A DNA stretch of 64,000 bases from Streptomyces sp. NRRL B-1347 (lineage in GTDB: Bacteria; Actinomycetota; Actinomycetes; Streptomycetales; Streptomycetaceae). The notes beneath the pieces were generated by a model. That model was given only the letters and a program-made list of their open reading frames with translations, did no database searches and was not told where the DNA came from. The DNA lies in assembly GCF_000720325.1 (NCBI RefSeq), contig NZ_JOJM01000029.1, positions 48,968 through 112,967 on the forward strand, written 5' to 3'. The translations under genes and the position numbers were made by a program. Below, piece by piece: positions 32,916 to 42,570 of the stretch (its first letter is position 1; the number at the start of each line of letters is the position of its first letter).

Positions 32916-34072
32916 AGGTCGGCATCGTCTGCCCGTACTCGTGGGACGTGCCGGGCGGCGTCCAGTTCCACATCCGCGATCTGGCCGAGCACCTCATCCG
33001 CCTGGGGCACGAGGTGTCCGTCCTCGCCCCTGCGGACGACGAGACCCCCCTGCCGCCGTACGTGGTGTCGGCGGGGCGTGCCGTGCCGGTTCCGTACAAC
33101 GGCTCGGTGGCGCGGCTCAACTTCGGCTTCCTCTCGGCCGCGCGGGTGCGCCGCTGGCTGCACGACGGCACCTTCGACGTCATCCACATCCACGAGCCGA
33201 CGTCGCCCTCGCTCGGCCTGCTGACCTGCTGGGCGGCACAGGGCCCGATCGTGGCGACGTTCCACACGTCCAACCCGCGCTCGCGGGCCATGATCGCGGC
33301 GTACCCGATCCTGCAGCCCGCCCTGGAGAAGATCAGCGCGCGCATCGCGGTCAGCGAGTACGCCCGCCGCACCCTGGTCGAGCACCTGGGCGGCGACGCC
33401 GTCGTCATCCCGAACGGCGTGGACGTCGACTTCTTCGCCGACGCCGAGCCCAAGCCCGAGTGGCAGGGGCAGACGATCGGCTTCATCGGCCGCATCGACG
33501 AGCCCCGCAAGGGCCTGCCGGTCCTGATGAAGGCGCTGCCCCGGATCTTCGCGGAGTGCCCGGATGCCCGGCTGCTCGTCGCCGGGCGCGGGGACGAGGA
33601 GGAGGCCGTGGCCTCGCTCCCGGCCGCGCTGCGCGAGCGCGTGGAGTTCCTCGGCATGGTCAGCGACGAGGACAAGGCGCGGCTGCTGCGCAGCGTCGAC
33701 CTGTACGTCGCGCCGAACACCGGCGGCGAGAGCTTCGGCATCATCCTCGTCGAGGCGATGTCGGCGGGCGCCCCCGTGCTCGCCAGCGACCTCGACGCCT
33801 TCGCGCAGGTCCTCGACCAGGGCGCGGCGGGCGACCTGTTCGCGAACGAGGACGCGGAGTCCCTCGCGGAGGCCGCCGTACGCCTGCTCGGCGACCCCCG
33901 GCGCCGCGAGGAGCTGCGCGAACGGGGCAGCAAGCACGTGCGCCGCTTCGACTGGTCGACGGTCGGCGCGGACATCCTGTCGGTGTACGAGACGGTCACG
34001 GACGGCGCGGCGGCGGTCGCGGCGGACGACCGCACGGGCCTGCGGGCGCGCTTCGGTCTGGCGAGGGACTAG
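32912..34072 (+). CDS. pimA: Phosphatidylinositol alpha-mannosyltransferase
   Basis: A 386-aa GT4/GT-B glycosyltransferase that transfers mannose from GDP-mannose to phosphatidylinositol, committing it to PIM synthesis. The acceptor loop PGGVQFHIRDLAEHL (about residue 14), the HIHEP motif (about residue 92) and the nucleotide-sugar motif with Glu in GGESFGIILVEAMSAG (about residue 270) are all present. The GTG at 32912 overlaps the patA stop. With pgsA and patA it makes a coherent envelope-lipid operon. Confidence 0.94.
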   Translation: MKVGIVCPYSWDVPGGVQFHIRDLAEHLIRLGHEVSVLAPADDETPLPPYVVSAGRAVPVPYNGSVARLNFGFLSAARVRRWLHDGTFDVIHIHEPTSPSLGLLTCWAAQGPIVATFHTSNPRSRAMIAAYPILQPALEKISARIAVSEYARRTLVEHLGGDAVVIPNGVDVDFFADAEPKPEWQGQTIGFIGRIDEPRKGLPVLMKALPRIFAECPDARLLVAGRGDEEEAVASLPAALRERVEFLGMVSDEDKARLLRSVDLYVAPNTGGESFGIILVEAMSAGAPVLASDLDAFAQVLDQGAAGDLFANEDAESLAEAAVRLLGDPRRREELRERGSKHVRRFDWSTVGADILSVYETVTDGAAAVAADDRTGLRARFGLARD

Positions 34073-34090
34073 CGGCCCGTACGGGCAGAA

Positions 34091-34128
34091 CCAGCCCGTC
34101 CGGCGTTTGAGGACGAGGCCGCAGGCCG
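34091..34128 (-). repeat. Dispersed 38-bp intergenic repeat, copy 2
   Basis: Reverse complement of 1110-1147 at 36 of 38 positions, located 18 bp after the pimA stop. It is followed by GGGGTCCAGGGGGCGGAGCC at about 34136, an imperfect palindrome of the same type often seen in streptomycete spacers. Confidence 0.75.
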
Positions 34129-34242
34129 ACGAACGGGGGTCCAGGGGGCGGAGCCCCGGGGCTCGGGCGGCGTCGGCGAGCACGGGGCACCAGGGCCCGG
34201 CCCCGCCACCGCTGCCAGGCCCCGGCGGTAGCCTAGGCGCCT

Positions 34243-34788
34243 GTGACCTCCACTTTGATCTGGATCGCGGCCGCCCTGTTCGCGATCGGCCTCTACCTGA
34301 GCTGGACCGCGGGCCGTCTGGACCGGCTGCACGCACGCATCGACGCGGCCCGCGCCGCGCTCGACGCGCAGTTGCTGCGGCGCGCCTCGGTCGCCCAGGA
34401 GTTGGCCACCTCCGGAGTGCTCGATCCGGCCGCGTCGATCGTCCTGTACGAGGCGGCGCACGCGGCCCGGCAGGCGGAGGAGGAGCAGCGCGAGGTCGCC
34501 GAGAGCGAGCTGAGCCAGGCGTTGCGCGCGGTCTTCGGAGAGGCGCAGCAGGTCGAGGCGGTGCGGGAGGCGCCGGGCGGCGAGGAGGCCACGCGCGAAC
34601 TCGCCGCGGCCGTGCGCCGCGTGCCGATGGCGCGACGCTTCCACAACGACGCGGTGCGCGCGGCCCGTGCGCTGCGCCGCCACCGCAAGGTGCGCTGGTT
34701 CCGGCTCGCCGGGCACGCGCCGTTCCCGATGGCGGTGGAGATGGACGACGAGCCGCCGGTGGCCCTGGCCGACCGCACCGCGACCTGA
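34243..34788 (+). CDS. LemA-like membrane-anchored protein
   Basis: A 181-aa protein with one N-terminal transmembrane helix (LIWIAAALFAIGLYLSWTAG) and a helical outside domain. The segments ARAALDAQLLRRASVAQEL and ARRFHNDAVRAARAL match the LDxQLxRR and ARxxYNdxV pattern of LemA proteins, though the family similarity is weak. TAGCCT (34229-34234) lies 8 nt before the GTG, indicating a leaderless mRNA. It follows the PIM operon but is separated from it by the dispersed repeat. Function unknown. Confidence 0.68.
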   Translation: MTSTLIWIAAALFAIGLYLSWTAGRLDRLHARIDAARAALDAQLLRRASVAQELATSGVLDPAASIVLYEAAHAARQAEEEQREVAESELSQALRAVFGEAQQVEAVREAPGGEEATRELAAAVRRVPMARRFHNDAVRAARALRRHRKVRWFRLAGHAPFPMAVEMDDEPPVALADRTAT

Positions 34789-35104
34789 CCGGCCTCAGGA
34801 ACGGCCGCGCGCCCTGCACACCAGCTCCGCCGCCGGAGCCGACGCCGGTGCCGGTGCCGCCCGTGCCCACGCCCACGCCCACGCATGGTCCAAGGACGAA
34901 CCGGACGGCGGCGCCCGGGGAGAGGTTACCCAGCGTCGCGCCCCCGTCACGGGAGCGGACCGGAGGTCCGCAAAACGATCCACCGCCTCACCATTGGCCC
35001 TTGCTGTGGCCTGGTCCGCGGGCGTTTCCTCAAGTCGGCGGAATCGCCACACGCAGCTCTCAGCAGCTCGCTTCCCCCGAGTCTCCACCGAGTGAGGTCA
35101 ACCC
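34789..35104 (+). other. 316-bp spacer and leader upstream of pdxS
   Basis: No gene is recognised. The stretch contains a short CCCACG tandem tract near 34865-34883 and, at about 34994-35020, ATTGGCCCTTGCTGTGGCCTG with inverted GGCC-containing arms, a possible regulator site. GAGTGAGGTC is the pdxS ribosome site. Regulation by a MocR-type PLP sensor is conceivable but cannot be shown here. Confidence 0.35.
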
Positions 35105-36028
35105 GTGTCCAGCACGCTCTCCAGCAACGCCAAGACCGCCGAGAACACGGCCACCGGCACGGCCCGCGTCAAGCGCGGCATGGCCGAGCAGCTCAAGGGC
35201 GGCGTGATCATGGATGTGGTCAACGCCGAGCAGGCGAAGATCGCCGAAGACGCGGGCGCGGTCGCCGTCATGGCCCTGGAGCGGGTCCCGGCCGACATCC
35301 GCAAGGACGGCGGCGTGGCCCGGATGTCCGACCCGAACATGATCGAAGAGATCATCGAGGCCGTCTCCATCCCCGTCATGGCCAAGTCCCGCATCGGCCA
35401 CTTCGTCGAGGCCCAGGTGCTCCAGTCCCTCGGCGTCGACTACATCGACGAGTCCGAGGTCCTCACCCCGGCCGACGAGGTCAACCACAGCGACAAGTTC
35501 GCCTTCACCACCCCCTTCGTGTGCGGCGCCACCAACCTGGGCGAGGCCCTGCGCCGCATCGCCGAGGGCGCGGCCATGATCCGCTCCAAGGGCGAGGCCG
35601 GCACCGGCAACGTGGTCGAGGCCGTGCGCCACCTGCGCCAGATCAAGAACGAGATCGCCAAGCTGCGCGGCTTCGACAACAACGAGCTGTACGCCGCCGC
35701 CAAGGAGCTGCGCGCCCCCTACGAGCTGGTCAAGGAGACCGCCGAGCTCGGCAAGCTGCCGGTCGTGCTGTTCTCCGCCGGTGGCGTCGCCACCCCCGCC
35801 GACGCCGCGCTGATGCGCCAGCTCGGCGCCGAGGGCGTCTTCGTGGGCTCGGGCATCTTCAAGTCCGGCGACCCGGCCAAGCGCGCCGCCGCCATCGTGA
35901 AGGCAACCACCTTCTACGACGACCCCAAGGTCATCGCGGACGCCTCCCGCAACCTCGGCGAGGCCATGGTCGGCATCAACTGCGACACGCTGCCCGAGGC
36001 CGAGCGCTACGCGAACCGCGGCTGGTAA
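35105..36028 (+). CDS. pdxS: Pyridoxal 5'-phosphate synthase subunit PdxS
   Basis: A 307-aa TIM-barrel enzyme that builds PLP from ribose 5-phosphate, glyceraldehyde 3-phosphate and ammonia supplied by PdxT. Both catalytic lysines are visible, in MAKSRIGHF (about residue 95) and [12 protein letters not shown] (about residue 162). The N-terminus is about 15 residues longer than the Bacillus protein. The GTG at 35105 has GAGG 7 nt upstream. pdxT follows 3 bp after the stop, so the two are co-transcribed and form the 12+12 complex. Confidence 0.97.
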   Translation: MSSTLSSNAKTAENTATGTARVKRGMAEQLKGGVIMDVVNAEQAKIAEDAGAVAVMALERVPADIRKDGGVARMSDPNMIEEIIEAVSIPVMAKSRIGHFVEAQVLQSLGVDYIDESEVLTPADEVNHSDKFAFTTPFVCGATNLGEALRRIAEGAAMIRSKGEAGTGNVVEAVRHLRQIKNEIAKLRGFDNNELYAAAKELRAPYELVKETAELGKLPVVLFSAGGVATPADAALMRQLGAEGVFVGSGIFKSGDPAKRAAAIVKATTFYDDPKVIADASRNLGEAMVGINCDTLPEAERYANRGW

Positions 36029-36031
36029 CCG

Positions 36032-36643
36032 ATGGCCCACGACGTACCCGTGATCGGCGTCCTGGCCCTCCAGGGCGACGTACGGGAGCACCTGATCGCC
36101 CTGGCCTCGGCGGACGCCGTGGCCAGGCCGGTCCGGCGCCCCGAGGAGCTCGCCGAGGTCGACGGCCTGGTCATCCCCGGCGGCGAGTCCACCACCATCT
36201 CCAAACTGGCCGTGCTCTTCGGCCTGTTGGAGCCCCTCCGCGCGCGCGTGCACGCCGGGATGCCGGTCTACGGCACCTGCGCGGGCATGATCATGCTGGC
36301 CGACAAGATCCTCGACCCGCGCTCGGGCCAGGAGACGATCGGCGGCATCGACATGATCGTGCGGCGCAACGCCTTCGGGCGGCAGAACGAGTCCTTCGAG
36401 AGCGCGGTCGACATGAAGGGCGTCGAGGGCGACCCTGTAGAGGGCGTCTTCATCCGTGCCCCCTGGGTGGAGTCGGTCGGCGCCGAGACCGAGGTGCTAG
36501 CCGAGCACGGCGGCCACATCGTCGCCGTACGCCAGGGCAACGCGCTCGCCACCTCCTTCCACCCGGAGCTGACGGGCGACCACCGGGTGCACGGCCTGTT
36601 CGTGGACATGGTCCGGGCGGAGCAGGGGCGGCGGTCCTTGTAG
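36032..36643 (+). CDS. pdxT: Pyridoxal 5'-phosphate synthase glutaminase PdxT
   Basis: A 203-aa class I glutaminase that feeds ammonia to PdxS. The triad is present: Cys83 in YGTCAGMI and His/Glu in SFHPELTGD (about residue 177). The oxyanion region PGGESTT near residue 50 is also typical. Spacing of 3 bp to pdxS and the same direction indicate one operon. Confidence 0.97.
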   Translation: MAHDVPVIGVLALQGDVREHLIALASADAVARPVRRPEELAEVDGLVIPGGESTTISKLAVLFGLLEPLRARVHAGMPVYGTCAGMIMLADKILDPRSGQETIGGIDMIVRRNAFGRQNESFESAVDMKGVEGDPVEGVFIRAPWVESVGAETEVLAEHGGHIVAVRQGNALATSFHPELTGDHRVHGLFVDMVRAEQGRRSL

Positions 36644-36692
36644 GATCTCTGACGTTCGTTATCGAGGTTGGTTACGCGAAGGAGACAGGCAG

Positions 36693-37445
36693 ATGTCCGG
36701 CCACTCTAAATGGGCTACGACGAAGCACAAGAAGGCCGTGATCGACGCCAAGCGCGGCAAGCTCTTCGCGAAGCTGATCAAGAACATCGAGGTCGCGGCC
36801 CGCACCGGCGGCGCCGACCTGGACGGCAACCCGACGCTCTTCGACGCCGTGCAGAAGGCCAAGAAGCAGTCGGTGCCCAACAAGAACATCGACTCGGCGC
36901 TCAAGCGCGGCGCAGGTCTTGAGGCCGGCGGCGCCGACTACGAGACGATCATGTACGAGGGCTACGGCCCGAACGGCGTCGCGGTGCTCATCGAGTGTCT
37001 GACGGACAACCGCAACCGCGCCGCCTCCGAGGTCCGCGTCGCCATGACCCGCAACGGCGGCTCCATGGCCGACCCGGGCTCCGTGTCGTACCTGTTCAAC
37101 CGCAAGGGCGTCGTGATCGTCCCCAAGGGTGAGCTGTCCGAGGACGACGTCCTGGGCGCCGTCCTGGACGCGGGCGCCGAAGAGGTCAACGACCTGGGCG
37201 AGTCCTTCGAGGTGCTCAGCGAGGCCACCGACCTGGTCGCGGTCCGCACCGCCCTCCAGGAGGCCGGGATCGACTACGACTCGGCGGACGCCAACTTCGT
37301 CCCGACCATGCAGATCGAGCTGGACGAGGACGGCGCGCGCAAGATCTTCAAGCTGATCGACGCGCTGGAGGACAGCGACGACGTGCAGAACGTCTTCGCG
37401 AACTTCGACGTCTCCGACGAGGTCATGGAGAAGGTCGACGCCTGA
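36693..37445 (+). CDS. YebC/PmpR-family protein
   Basis: A 250-aa protein of the YebC/TACO1 family, beginning with the invariant [23 protein letters not shown] pattern (residues 1-23). Members bind DNA as regulators or help ribosomes through difficult sequences. In many bacteria the gene lies next to ruvC, as here. The GAAGGAGA ribosome site precedes the ATG. A 15-bp terminator hairpin separates it from the ruvC promoter, so ruvCAB is not simply read through from pdxST-yebC. Confidence 0.94.
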   Translation: MSGHSKWATTKHKKAVIDAKRGKLFAKLIKNIEVAARTGGADLDGNPTLFDAVQKAKKQSVPNKNIDSALKRGAGLEAGGADYETIMYEGYGPNGVAVLIECLTDNRNRAASEVRVAMTRNGGSMADPGSVSYLFNRKGVVIVPKGELSEDDVLGAVLDAGAEEVNDLGESFEVLSEATDLVAVRTALQEAGIDYDSADANFVPTMQIELDEDGARKIFKLIDALEDSDDVQNVFANFDVSDEVMEKVDA

Positions 37446-37465
37446 GCCCTGGCGGGCGGTTTTTC

Positions 37466-37497
37466 GCGGGCCGGTGGGACACGTCCCCCCGGCCCGC
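37466..37497 (+). terminator. Terminator hairpin after yebC
   Basis: GCGGGCCGGTGGGAC (37466-37480) pairs with GTCCCCCCGGCCCGC (37483-37497) with a single mismatch, making a 15-bp stem. It lies 5 bp before the ruvC promoter motif. Confidence 0.7.
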
Positions 37498-37502
37498 CGC
37501 CA

Positions 37503-37525
37503 TTGTCGGTGGCGGCGGATAGCCT
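37503..37525 (+). promoter_or_regulatory. PafBC/RecA-NDp-type damage promoter of ruvCAB
   Basis: TTGTCGGTG (37503-37511), 8 nt, then TAGCCT (37520-37525) matches the actinobacterial tTGTCRGTG-N8-TAnnnT promoter at every defined position. It is upstream of a Holliday-junction repair operon, as expected for this class. Confidence 0.8.
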
Positions 37526-37531
37526 GAGAAG

Positions 37532-37572
37532 CAATTGAAGATCACCGACATGGACCGCAACTATCAATTGAG
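37532..37572 (+). repeat. CAATTGA pair in the ruvC leader
   Basis: CAATTGA at 37532-37538 and TCAATTGA at 37565-37572 flank a 26-bp AT-richer segment. The arms are at once direct and inverted repeats. They begin near the predicted transcription start, so they could be an operator or the stem of a leader hairpin. Confidence 0.5.
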
Positions 37573-37640
37573 GGACCACGACGGTGATCAACCAGGTCCG
37601 CGAGAGCGGCGGCGGTTTAGCCGCAAAGAAGGGGGTTGCG

Positions 37641-38171
37641 GTGCGGGTACTGGGTGTTGACCCGGGTCTCACCCGGTGCGGTGTCGGCGTCGTCGAGGGC
37701 GCCGCGGGCCGCCCGCTGACGATGCGCGGCGTCGGCGTCGTCCGCACCCCCGCCGACGCGGAGCTCGGCAGCCGCCTCGTGGCCATCGAGCAGGGCATCG
37801 AGCACTGGCTCGACGAGCACCGTCCCGAAGTCCTCGCCGTGGAGCGCGTGTTCAGCCAGCACAACGTGCGCACGGTCATGGGCACGGCCCAGGCGAGCGC
37901 CGTCGCCATGCTCTGCGCGTCCCGCCGCGGCATCCCGGTCGCCCTGCACACCCCCAGCGAGGTCAAGGCCGCCGTGACCGGCTCGGGCCGGGCCGAGAAG
38001 GCCCAGGTCGGAGCGATGGTGACCCGGCTGCTCCGGCTCGACGCGCCGCCCAAGCCCGCTGACGCGGCCGACGCCCTCGCGCTCGCCATCTGCCACATCT
38101 GGCGCGCCCCCGCGCAGAACCGACTCCAGCAGGCCCAAGCCCTGCACGCAAGGAAAGGCCGTACGGCATGA
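37641..38171 (+). CDS. ruvC: Holliday junction endonuclease RuvC
   Basis: A 176-aa RNase-H-fold resolvase that cuts Holliday junctions with RuvAB. The catalytic acids are visible: Asp in [10 protein letters not shown] at the N-terminus, Glu in [10 protein letters not shown] (about residue 71), and the Asp cluster in [11 protein letters not shown] near the C-terminus. The GTG at 37641 has AAGGGGG upstream; an in-frame GTG at 37584 would add 19 residues before the beta strand. The stop overlaps ruvA (ATGA). Confidence 0.95.
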   Translation: MRVLGVDPGLTRCGVGVVEGAAGRPLTMRGVGVVRTPADAELGSRLVAIEQGIEHWLDEHRPEVLAVERVFSQHNVRTVMGTAQASAVAMLCASRRGIPVALHTPSEVKAAVTGSGRAEKAQVGAMVTRLLRLDAPPKPADAADALALAICHIWRAPAQNRLQQAQALHARKGRTA

Positions 38172-38779
38172 TCGCCTTCGTCAGCGGCGCGGTCGCCGCC
38201 CTCGCCCCGGACTCCGCCGTGGTCGAAGTGGGCGGTGTCGGCATGGCCGTCCAGTGCACGCCCAACACGCTCTCCACGCTCCGGGTGGGCCAGCCCGCCA
38301 GGCTCGCCACCTCCCTGGTCGTCCGCGAGGACTCGCTCACGCTGTACGGCTTCGCCGACGACGACGAGCGGCAGACCTTCGAGCTGCTCCAGACCGCCAG
38401 CGGGGTCGGCCCGCGCCTGGCCCAGGCCATGCTCGCCGTGCACGACCCGGACGCCCTGCGCCGCGCGGTCTCCACCGGCGACGAGAAGGCGCTCACCGCC
38501 GTGCCCGGCATCGGCAAGAAGGGCGCGCAGAAGCTGCTCCTGGAGCTGAAGGACCGCCTCGGCGAGCCCCTCGGCACCGGCGGCCCGGCCGTCGGCACCC
38601 CTGTCACCCAGGGCTGGCGCGAGCAGCTGCACGCCGCGCTCATCGGCCTCGGGTACGCGACGCGCGAGGCCGACGAGGCGGTCACCGCCGTCGCCCCGCA
38701 GGCCGCAGCGGCCGGGGGGAACCCGCAGGTGGGCCAGCTCCTGAAGGCCGCCCTCCAGACGCTGAACCGCACCCGCTGA
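38168..38779 (+). CDS. ruvA: Holliday junction branch-migration protein RuvA
   Basis: A 203-aa DNA-binding subunit that holds the four-way junction. It has an N-terminal OB fold (residues 1-62), two helix-hairpin-helix motifs ([14 protein letters not shown] and [15 protein letters not shown]) and a C-terminal RuvB-binding domain. The ATG overlaps the ruvC stop by 4 nt. Confidence 0.96.
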   Translation: MIAFVSGAVAALAPDSAVVEVGGVGMAVQCTPNTLSTLRVGQPARLATSLVVREDSLTLYGFADDDERQTFELLQTASGVGPRLAQAMLAVHDPDALRRAVSTGDEKALTAVPGIGKKGAQKLLLELKDRLGEPLGTGGPAVGTPVTQGWREQLHAALIGLGYATREADEAVTAVAPQAAAAGGNPQVGQLLKAALQTLNRTR

Positions 38780-38816
38780 CCCACCGCCCGACGACAGACC
38801 CCGCGAGGCACACCGC

Positions 38817-39923
38817 ATGAACTGGGACGACCCGACCGACGAGACCACGGCCGCACCCGGCGCGGCCGACCGGCTCGCCGGCTCCGCCGACGAGCGCCTG
38901 GTGGGCGCTGTCGCCGACGGTGAGGACCAGGCGGTCGAGGCCGCCCTGCGCCCCAAGGACCTGGGCGAGTTCATCGGCCAGGAGAAGGTCAGGGAGCAGC
39001 TCGACCTCGTGCTGCGCGCCGCCCGGGCCCGCGGCGCCACCGCCGACCACGTCCTGCTCTCCGGCGCCCCCGGCCTCGGCAAGACCACCCTGTCGATGAT
39101 CATCGCCGCCGAGATGGCCGCCCCGATCCGCATCACCAGCGGCCCGGCCATCCAGCACGCGGGCGACCTCGCGGCGATCCTGTCCTCGCTCCAGGAGGGC
39201 GAGGTCCTCTTCCTCGACGAGATCCACCGCATGTCCCGGCCCGCCGAGGAGATGCTCTACATGGCGATGGAGGACTTCCGCGTCGACGTCATCGTCGGCA
39301 AGGGCCCCGGTGCCACCGCCATCCCCCTGGACCTGCCGCCGTTCACGCTGGTCGGCGCCACCACGCGCGCGGGACTCCTGCCGCCGCCGCTGCGCGACCG
39401 CTTCGGCTTCACCGCGCACATGGAGTTCTACGAACCGGCCGAGCTGGAGCGAGTGATCCACCGCTCGGCGAGCCTGCTCGACGTGGAGATCGACACGGAC
39501 GGCGCCGCCGAGATCGCGGGCCGCTCCCGGGGCACCCCGCGCATCGCCAACCGCCTGCTGCGCCGCGTACGGGACTATGCGCAGGTCAAGGCCGACGGCG
39601 TGATCAACCGTGAGATCGCGGGCGCCGCCCTCGGCGTGTACGAGGTCGACTCGCGCGGCCTCGACCGCCTCGACCGCGCGGTGCTCGAAGCCCTCCTGAA
39701 GCTCTTCGGCGGCGGCCCGGTCGGCCTGTCGACGCTGGCCGTGGCGGTGGGGGAGGAGCGCGAGACGGTCGAGGAGGTGGCCGAGCCGTTCCTGGTGCGC
39801 GAGGGCCTGCTCGCCCGCACCCCCCGGGGCCGCGTCGCCACCCCCGCCGCTTGGGCGCACCTGGGCCTGACCCCGCCCGGGCAGGGGACGGGAAGTGGCC
39901 AACAGGACCTGTTCGGGACGTGA
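38817..39923 (+). CDS. ruvB: Holliday junction helicase motor RuvB
   Basis: A 368-aa AAA+ motor. Walker A is GAPGLGKTT, Walker B is LFLDEIHR, sensor 1 is VGATTRAG and the arginine finger segment is LRDRFGF. The C-terminal winged helix ends in a typical [17 protein letters not shown] pattern. It is 37 bp after ruvA in the same operon. Confidence 0.97.
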   Translation: MNWDDPTDETTAAPGAADRLAGSADERLVGAVADGEDQAVEAALRPKDLGEFIGQEKVREQLDLVLRAARARGATADHVLLSGAPGLGKTTLSMIIAAEMAAPIRITSGPAIQHAGDLAAILSSLQEGEVLFLDEIHRMSRPAEEMLYMAMEDFRVDVIVGKGPGATAIPLDLPPFTLVGATTRAGLLPPPLRDRFGFTAHMEFYEPAELERVIHRSASLLDVEIDTDGAAEIAGRSRGTPRIANRLLRRVRDYAQVKADGVINREIAGAALGVYEVDSRGLDRLDRAVLEALLKLFGGGPVGLSTLAVAVGEERETVEEVAEPFLVREGLLARTPRGRVATPAAWAHLGLTPPGQGTGSGQQDLFGT

Positions 39924-39982
39924 CACGGACGGTGACGGCGCGGAGAGTCGCACGGTCAGGAACTGCGGTGCCATGCTGAGCG

Positions 39983-40012
39983 TTGTTCGTTAGGCGCGGA
40001 CTCGCTTAGACT
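39983..40012 (+). promoter_or_regulatory. Promoter of yajC-secDF
   Basis: TTGTTC (39983-39988), 18 nt, then TAGACT (40007-40012) forms a good HrdB-type promoter about 90 nt before yajC. This makes the export genes independent of ruvCAB. Confidence 0.65.
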
Positions 40013-40100
40013 CCGCCGATGCCGCCTCTATAGGCAGCGCCGCCCACCCCCATCCATCAGGCCGCCCCCACACGCGGTCGTGCGAAGGAAACTCCGTCCC

Positions 40101-40568
40101 GTGAATATCGTGACCCTCCTCCCGTTCATCGTGCTCATCGGGGCCATGTTCCTGATGACCCGGTCCGCCAAGAAGAAGCAGCAGGCGGCCGCCCAGATGC
40201 GCAGCGACATGACGCCTGGCACCGGCATCCGCACCATCGGAGGCATGTACGCCACCGTCAAGGAGGTTCACGACGACTCGGTCCTCCTTGAGGTGGCCCC
40301 GGGCGTCCACGCGGTTTACGCGAAGAACGCCATCGGCGCCGTCCTGGACGACGACGAGTACAACCGCATCGTGCACGGCGCGGAGCCCGAGGATGACGCC
40401 CCGGTGGTGCCGGACGACGCCTCCTCCCTCACCGAGACCGACGAGACCGACGAGCCCGTGTCCGACGACTCGCGCATCGACCTCGGCAAGAAGGACGCGG
40501 CCGACGAGGCCCCCGAGGCCGCAGACGCAGAGCCGAAGAAGACCGACGGCGAGTCCGGCGCGAAGTAG
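40101..40568 (+). CDS. yajC: Sec translocon accessory protein YajC
   Basis: A 155-aa single-pass membrane protein of the SecDF-YajC complex. The N-terminal helix IVTLLPFIVLIGAMFLM is followed by SAKKKQ and the conserved GIRTIGGMYATVKEV motif. The last 60 residues are a very acidic Asp/Glu tail, longer than in enterobacteria. The GTG at 40101 is chosen because the frame upstream lacks conserved features; AAGGAA is its ribosome site. secD and secF follow. Confidence 0.93.
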   Translation: MNIVTLLPFIVLIGAMFLMTRSAKKKQQAAAQMRSDMTPGTGIRTIGGMYATVKEVHDDSVLLEVAPGVHAVYAKNAIGAVLDDDEYNRIVHGAEPEDDAPVVPDDASSLTETDETDEPVSDDSRIDLGKKDAADEAPEAADAEPKKTDGESGAK

Positions 40569-40739
40569 TCACAGCCGGGGGCCCGACGTGCGCCCGCTCG
40601 CGCACCGCGGCCCCCGCCGCAGGTGATTTCGCGCCGCGTCTCGACACAACTTCATGGCCGCCCGCCCGGGACCCCCTCCGCTCAGCGAAGGCCAGGGGAG
40701 CACCCCGCAGGCCGGCGGTTGGACAGGGAGAACGAGAAG

Positions 40740-42569
40740 GTGGCAGCACCCAAGAAGGGCCGAAGGCAGGGAACCCAGGGGAAACCGGGTCGCACCCTGG
40801 TCTTCATCCTGATCGCCCTGGTGGCGCTCACCGGGGGGATGTTCCTCTCCGGGCACACCACGCCCCGCCTCGGTATCGACCTCGCCGGCGGTACGAGCAT
40901 CACGCTCCAGGCGAAGAACGAGCCGGGCCAGAAGAACGCGATCAACGAGACCAACATGAACACGGCTGTTGACATCATCAACAAGCGTGTCAATGGTCTG
41001 GGTGTCTCCGAGGCCGAGGTCCAGACCCAGGGCTCCGAGAACATCATCGTCAACATCCCCAAGGGGACGAACGCCAAGCAGGCGCGCGAGCAGGTGGGCA
41101 CCACCGCGCAGCTGTTCTTCCGGCCGGTCATCGCCCGTCAGCCCAGCGTCCCGGTGGACGGCGGCAAGGACAAGGGCGACAAGGGGAACAAGGGCGACAA
41201 GGACAAGAAGGACAAGCCCAGCTCGACCCCGACCCCTGGCGCCAGCGACAAGGGCACGGACAAGGACGGCGACAAGGGCGACAAGTCCAAGGACGAGTCC
41301 GCCTCCCCCTCCTCGACCCCCACGACCCAGGGCCGTTCCGTCACCGACGGCCTGAAGGACGAGCCCACCCCGTCCGGCAAGTCCAGCGACAAGCCGCAGG
41401 ACAAGAAGGACGAGACGCCGAAGCCCGACCCGGCCGGCGACCCCTCCGCCAAGCTCCAGGAGCAGTTCGCCAAGCTCGACTGCACCGACCCCAAGGTCCG
41501 CACGAAGATCAAGGAGGGCGTCAAGCCCTCCGACCCGGTCGTGGCCTGTGGCAAGGACAGCGACGACAACTGGAACAAGTTCATCCTTGGCCCGTCCGAG
41601 GTCAGCGGCAAGGAGGTCGACGACGCCAAGGCCGTCTACGACACCCAGGGTGCCGCGGGCTGGAAGGTCACGATGGACTTCTCCAAGACCGGCACCAAGC
41701 AGTTCGGCGACATCACCGGCAAGCTCGCGGGCAAGCAGTCCCCGCAGAACGAGTTCGGCATCGTCATGGACGGCGAGGTCGTCTCCTGGCCCTTCGTCCA
41801 GCAGGCGCTCACCGGCGGCCAGGCCGAGATCTCCGGCAGCTTCGGTCAGGACGAGGCCAAGGACCTGGCCAACATCCTGTCCTACGGTGCGCTCCCGCTG
41901 ACCTTCAAGGAGCAGAGCGTCACCACCGTCAGCGCGGCCCTCGGCGGCGAGCAGCTGCGCGCCGGTCTGATCGCCGGTGCCATCGGCCTCGCGCTCGTCA
42001 TCATCTACCTGGTGGCGTACTACCGCGGCCTGGCGCTCATCGCCATCGCGAGCCTCGGTGTCTCCGCGGCGCTGACGTACACGATCATGACGCTGCTCGG
42101 CCCGACCATTAAGTTCGCGCTGAACCTGCCGGCGGTCTGCGGTGCGATCGTCGCCATCGGCATCACCGCCGACTCGTTCATCGTCTACTTCGAGCGCATA
42201 AGGGACGAGATCCGCGAGGGCCGTACGCTGCGGCCCGCCGTCGAGCGCGCCTGGCCGCGGGCCCGGCGCACCATCCTGGTGTCGGACTTCGTGTCGTTCC
42301 TCGCCGCCGCGGTGCTCTTCGTCGTCACCGTCGGCAAGGTCCAGGGCTTCGCGTTCACGCTGGGTCTGACCACGCTCCTCGATGTCGTGGTGGTCTTCTT
42401 CTTCACCAAGCCGCTGATGACGATCATGGCCCGCAAGAAGTTCTTCGCCAGTGGCCACAAGTGGTCCGGTCTCGACCCGAAGCGGCTCGGCGCCCACCCG
42501 CCGCTGCGCCGCTCACGCCGTACGAGCGCACCCGCCGCCCCCGTCGACCCGAACCCGAAGGAGGCGTGA
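40740..42569 (+). CDS. secD: Protein translocase subunit SecD with Lys/Asp-rich insertion
   Basis: A 609-aa RND-type membrane subunit that uses proton motive force to pull proteins across the membrane. It has TM1 near residue 22, a large extracytoplasmic domain, and five C-terminal helices (after about residue 405) with SecD signatures LGIDLAGGTSI and GITADSFIVYFERI. Residues about 140-240 are a low-complexity insertion rich in Lys, Asp, Ser and Pro inside the outer domain. The GTG at 40740 follows GGGAGAACGAGAAG. secF starts 1 bp after the stop. Confidence 0.95.
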   Translation: MAAPKKGRRQGTQGKPGRTLVFILIALVALTGGMFLSGHTTPRLGIDLAGGTSITLQAKNEPGQKNAINETNMNTAVDIINKRVNGLGVSEAEVQTQGSENIIVNIPKGTNAKQAREQVGTTAQLFFRPVIARQPSVPVDGGKDKGDKGNKGDKDKKDKPSSTPTPGASDKGTDKDGDKGDKSKDESASPSSTPTTQGRSVTDGLKDEPTPSGKSSDKPQDKKDETPKPDPAGDPSAKLQEQFAKLDCTDPKVRTKIKEGVKPSDPVVACGKDSDDNWNKFILGPSEVSGKEVDDAKAVYDTQGAAGWKVTMDFSKTGTKQFGDITGKLAGKQSPQNEFGIVMDGEVVSWPFVQQALTGGQAEISGSFGQDEAKDLANILSYGALPLTFKEQSVTTVSAALGGEQLRAGLIAGAIGLALVIIYLVAYYRGLALIAIASLGVSAALTYTIMTLLGPTIKFALNLPAVCGAIVAIGITADSFIVYFERIRDEIREGRTLRPAVERAWPRARRTILVSDFVSFLAAAVLFVVTVGKVQGFAFTLGLTTLLDVVVVFFFTKPLMTIMARKKFFASGHKWSGLDPKRLGAHPPLRRSRRTSAPAAPVDPNPKEA

Positions 42570-42570
42570 G

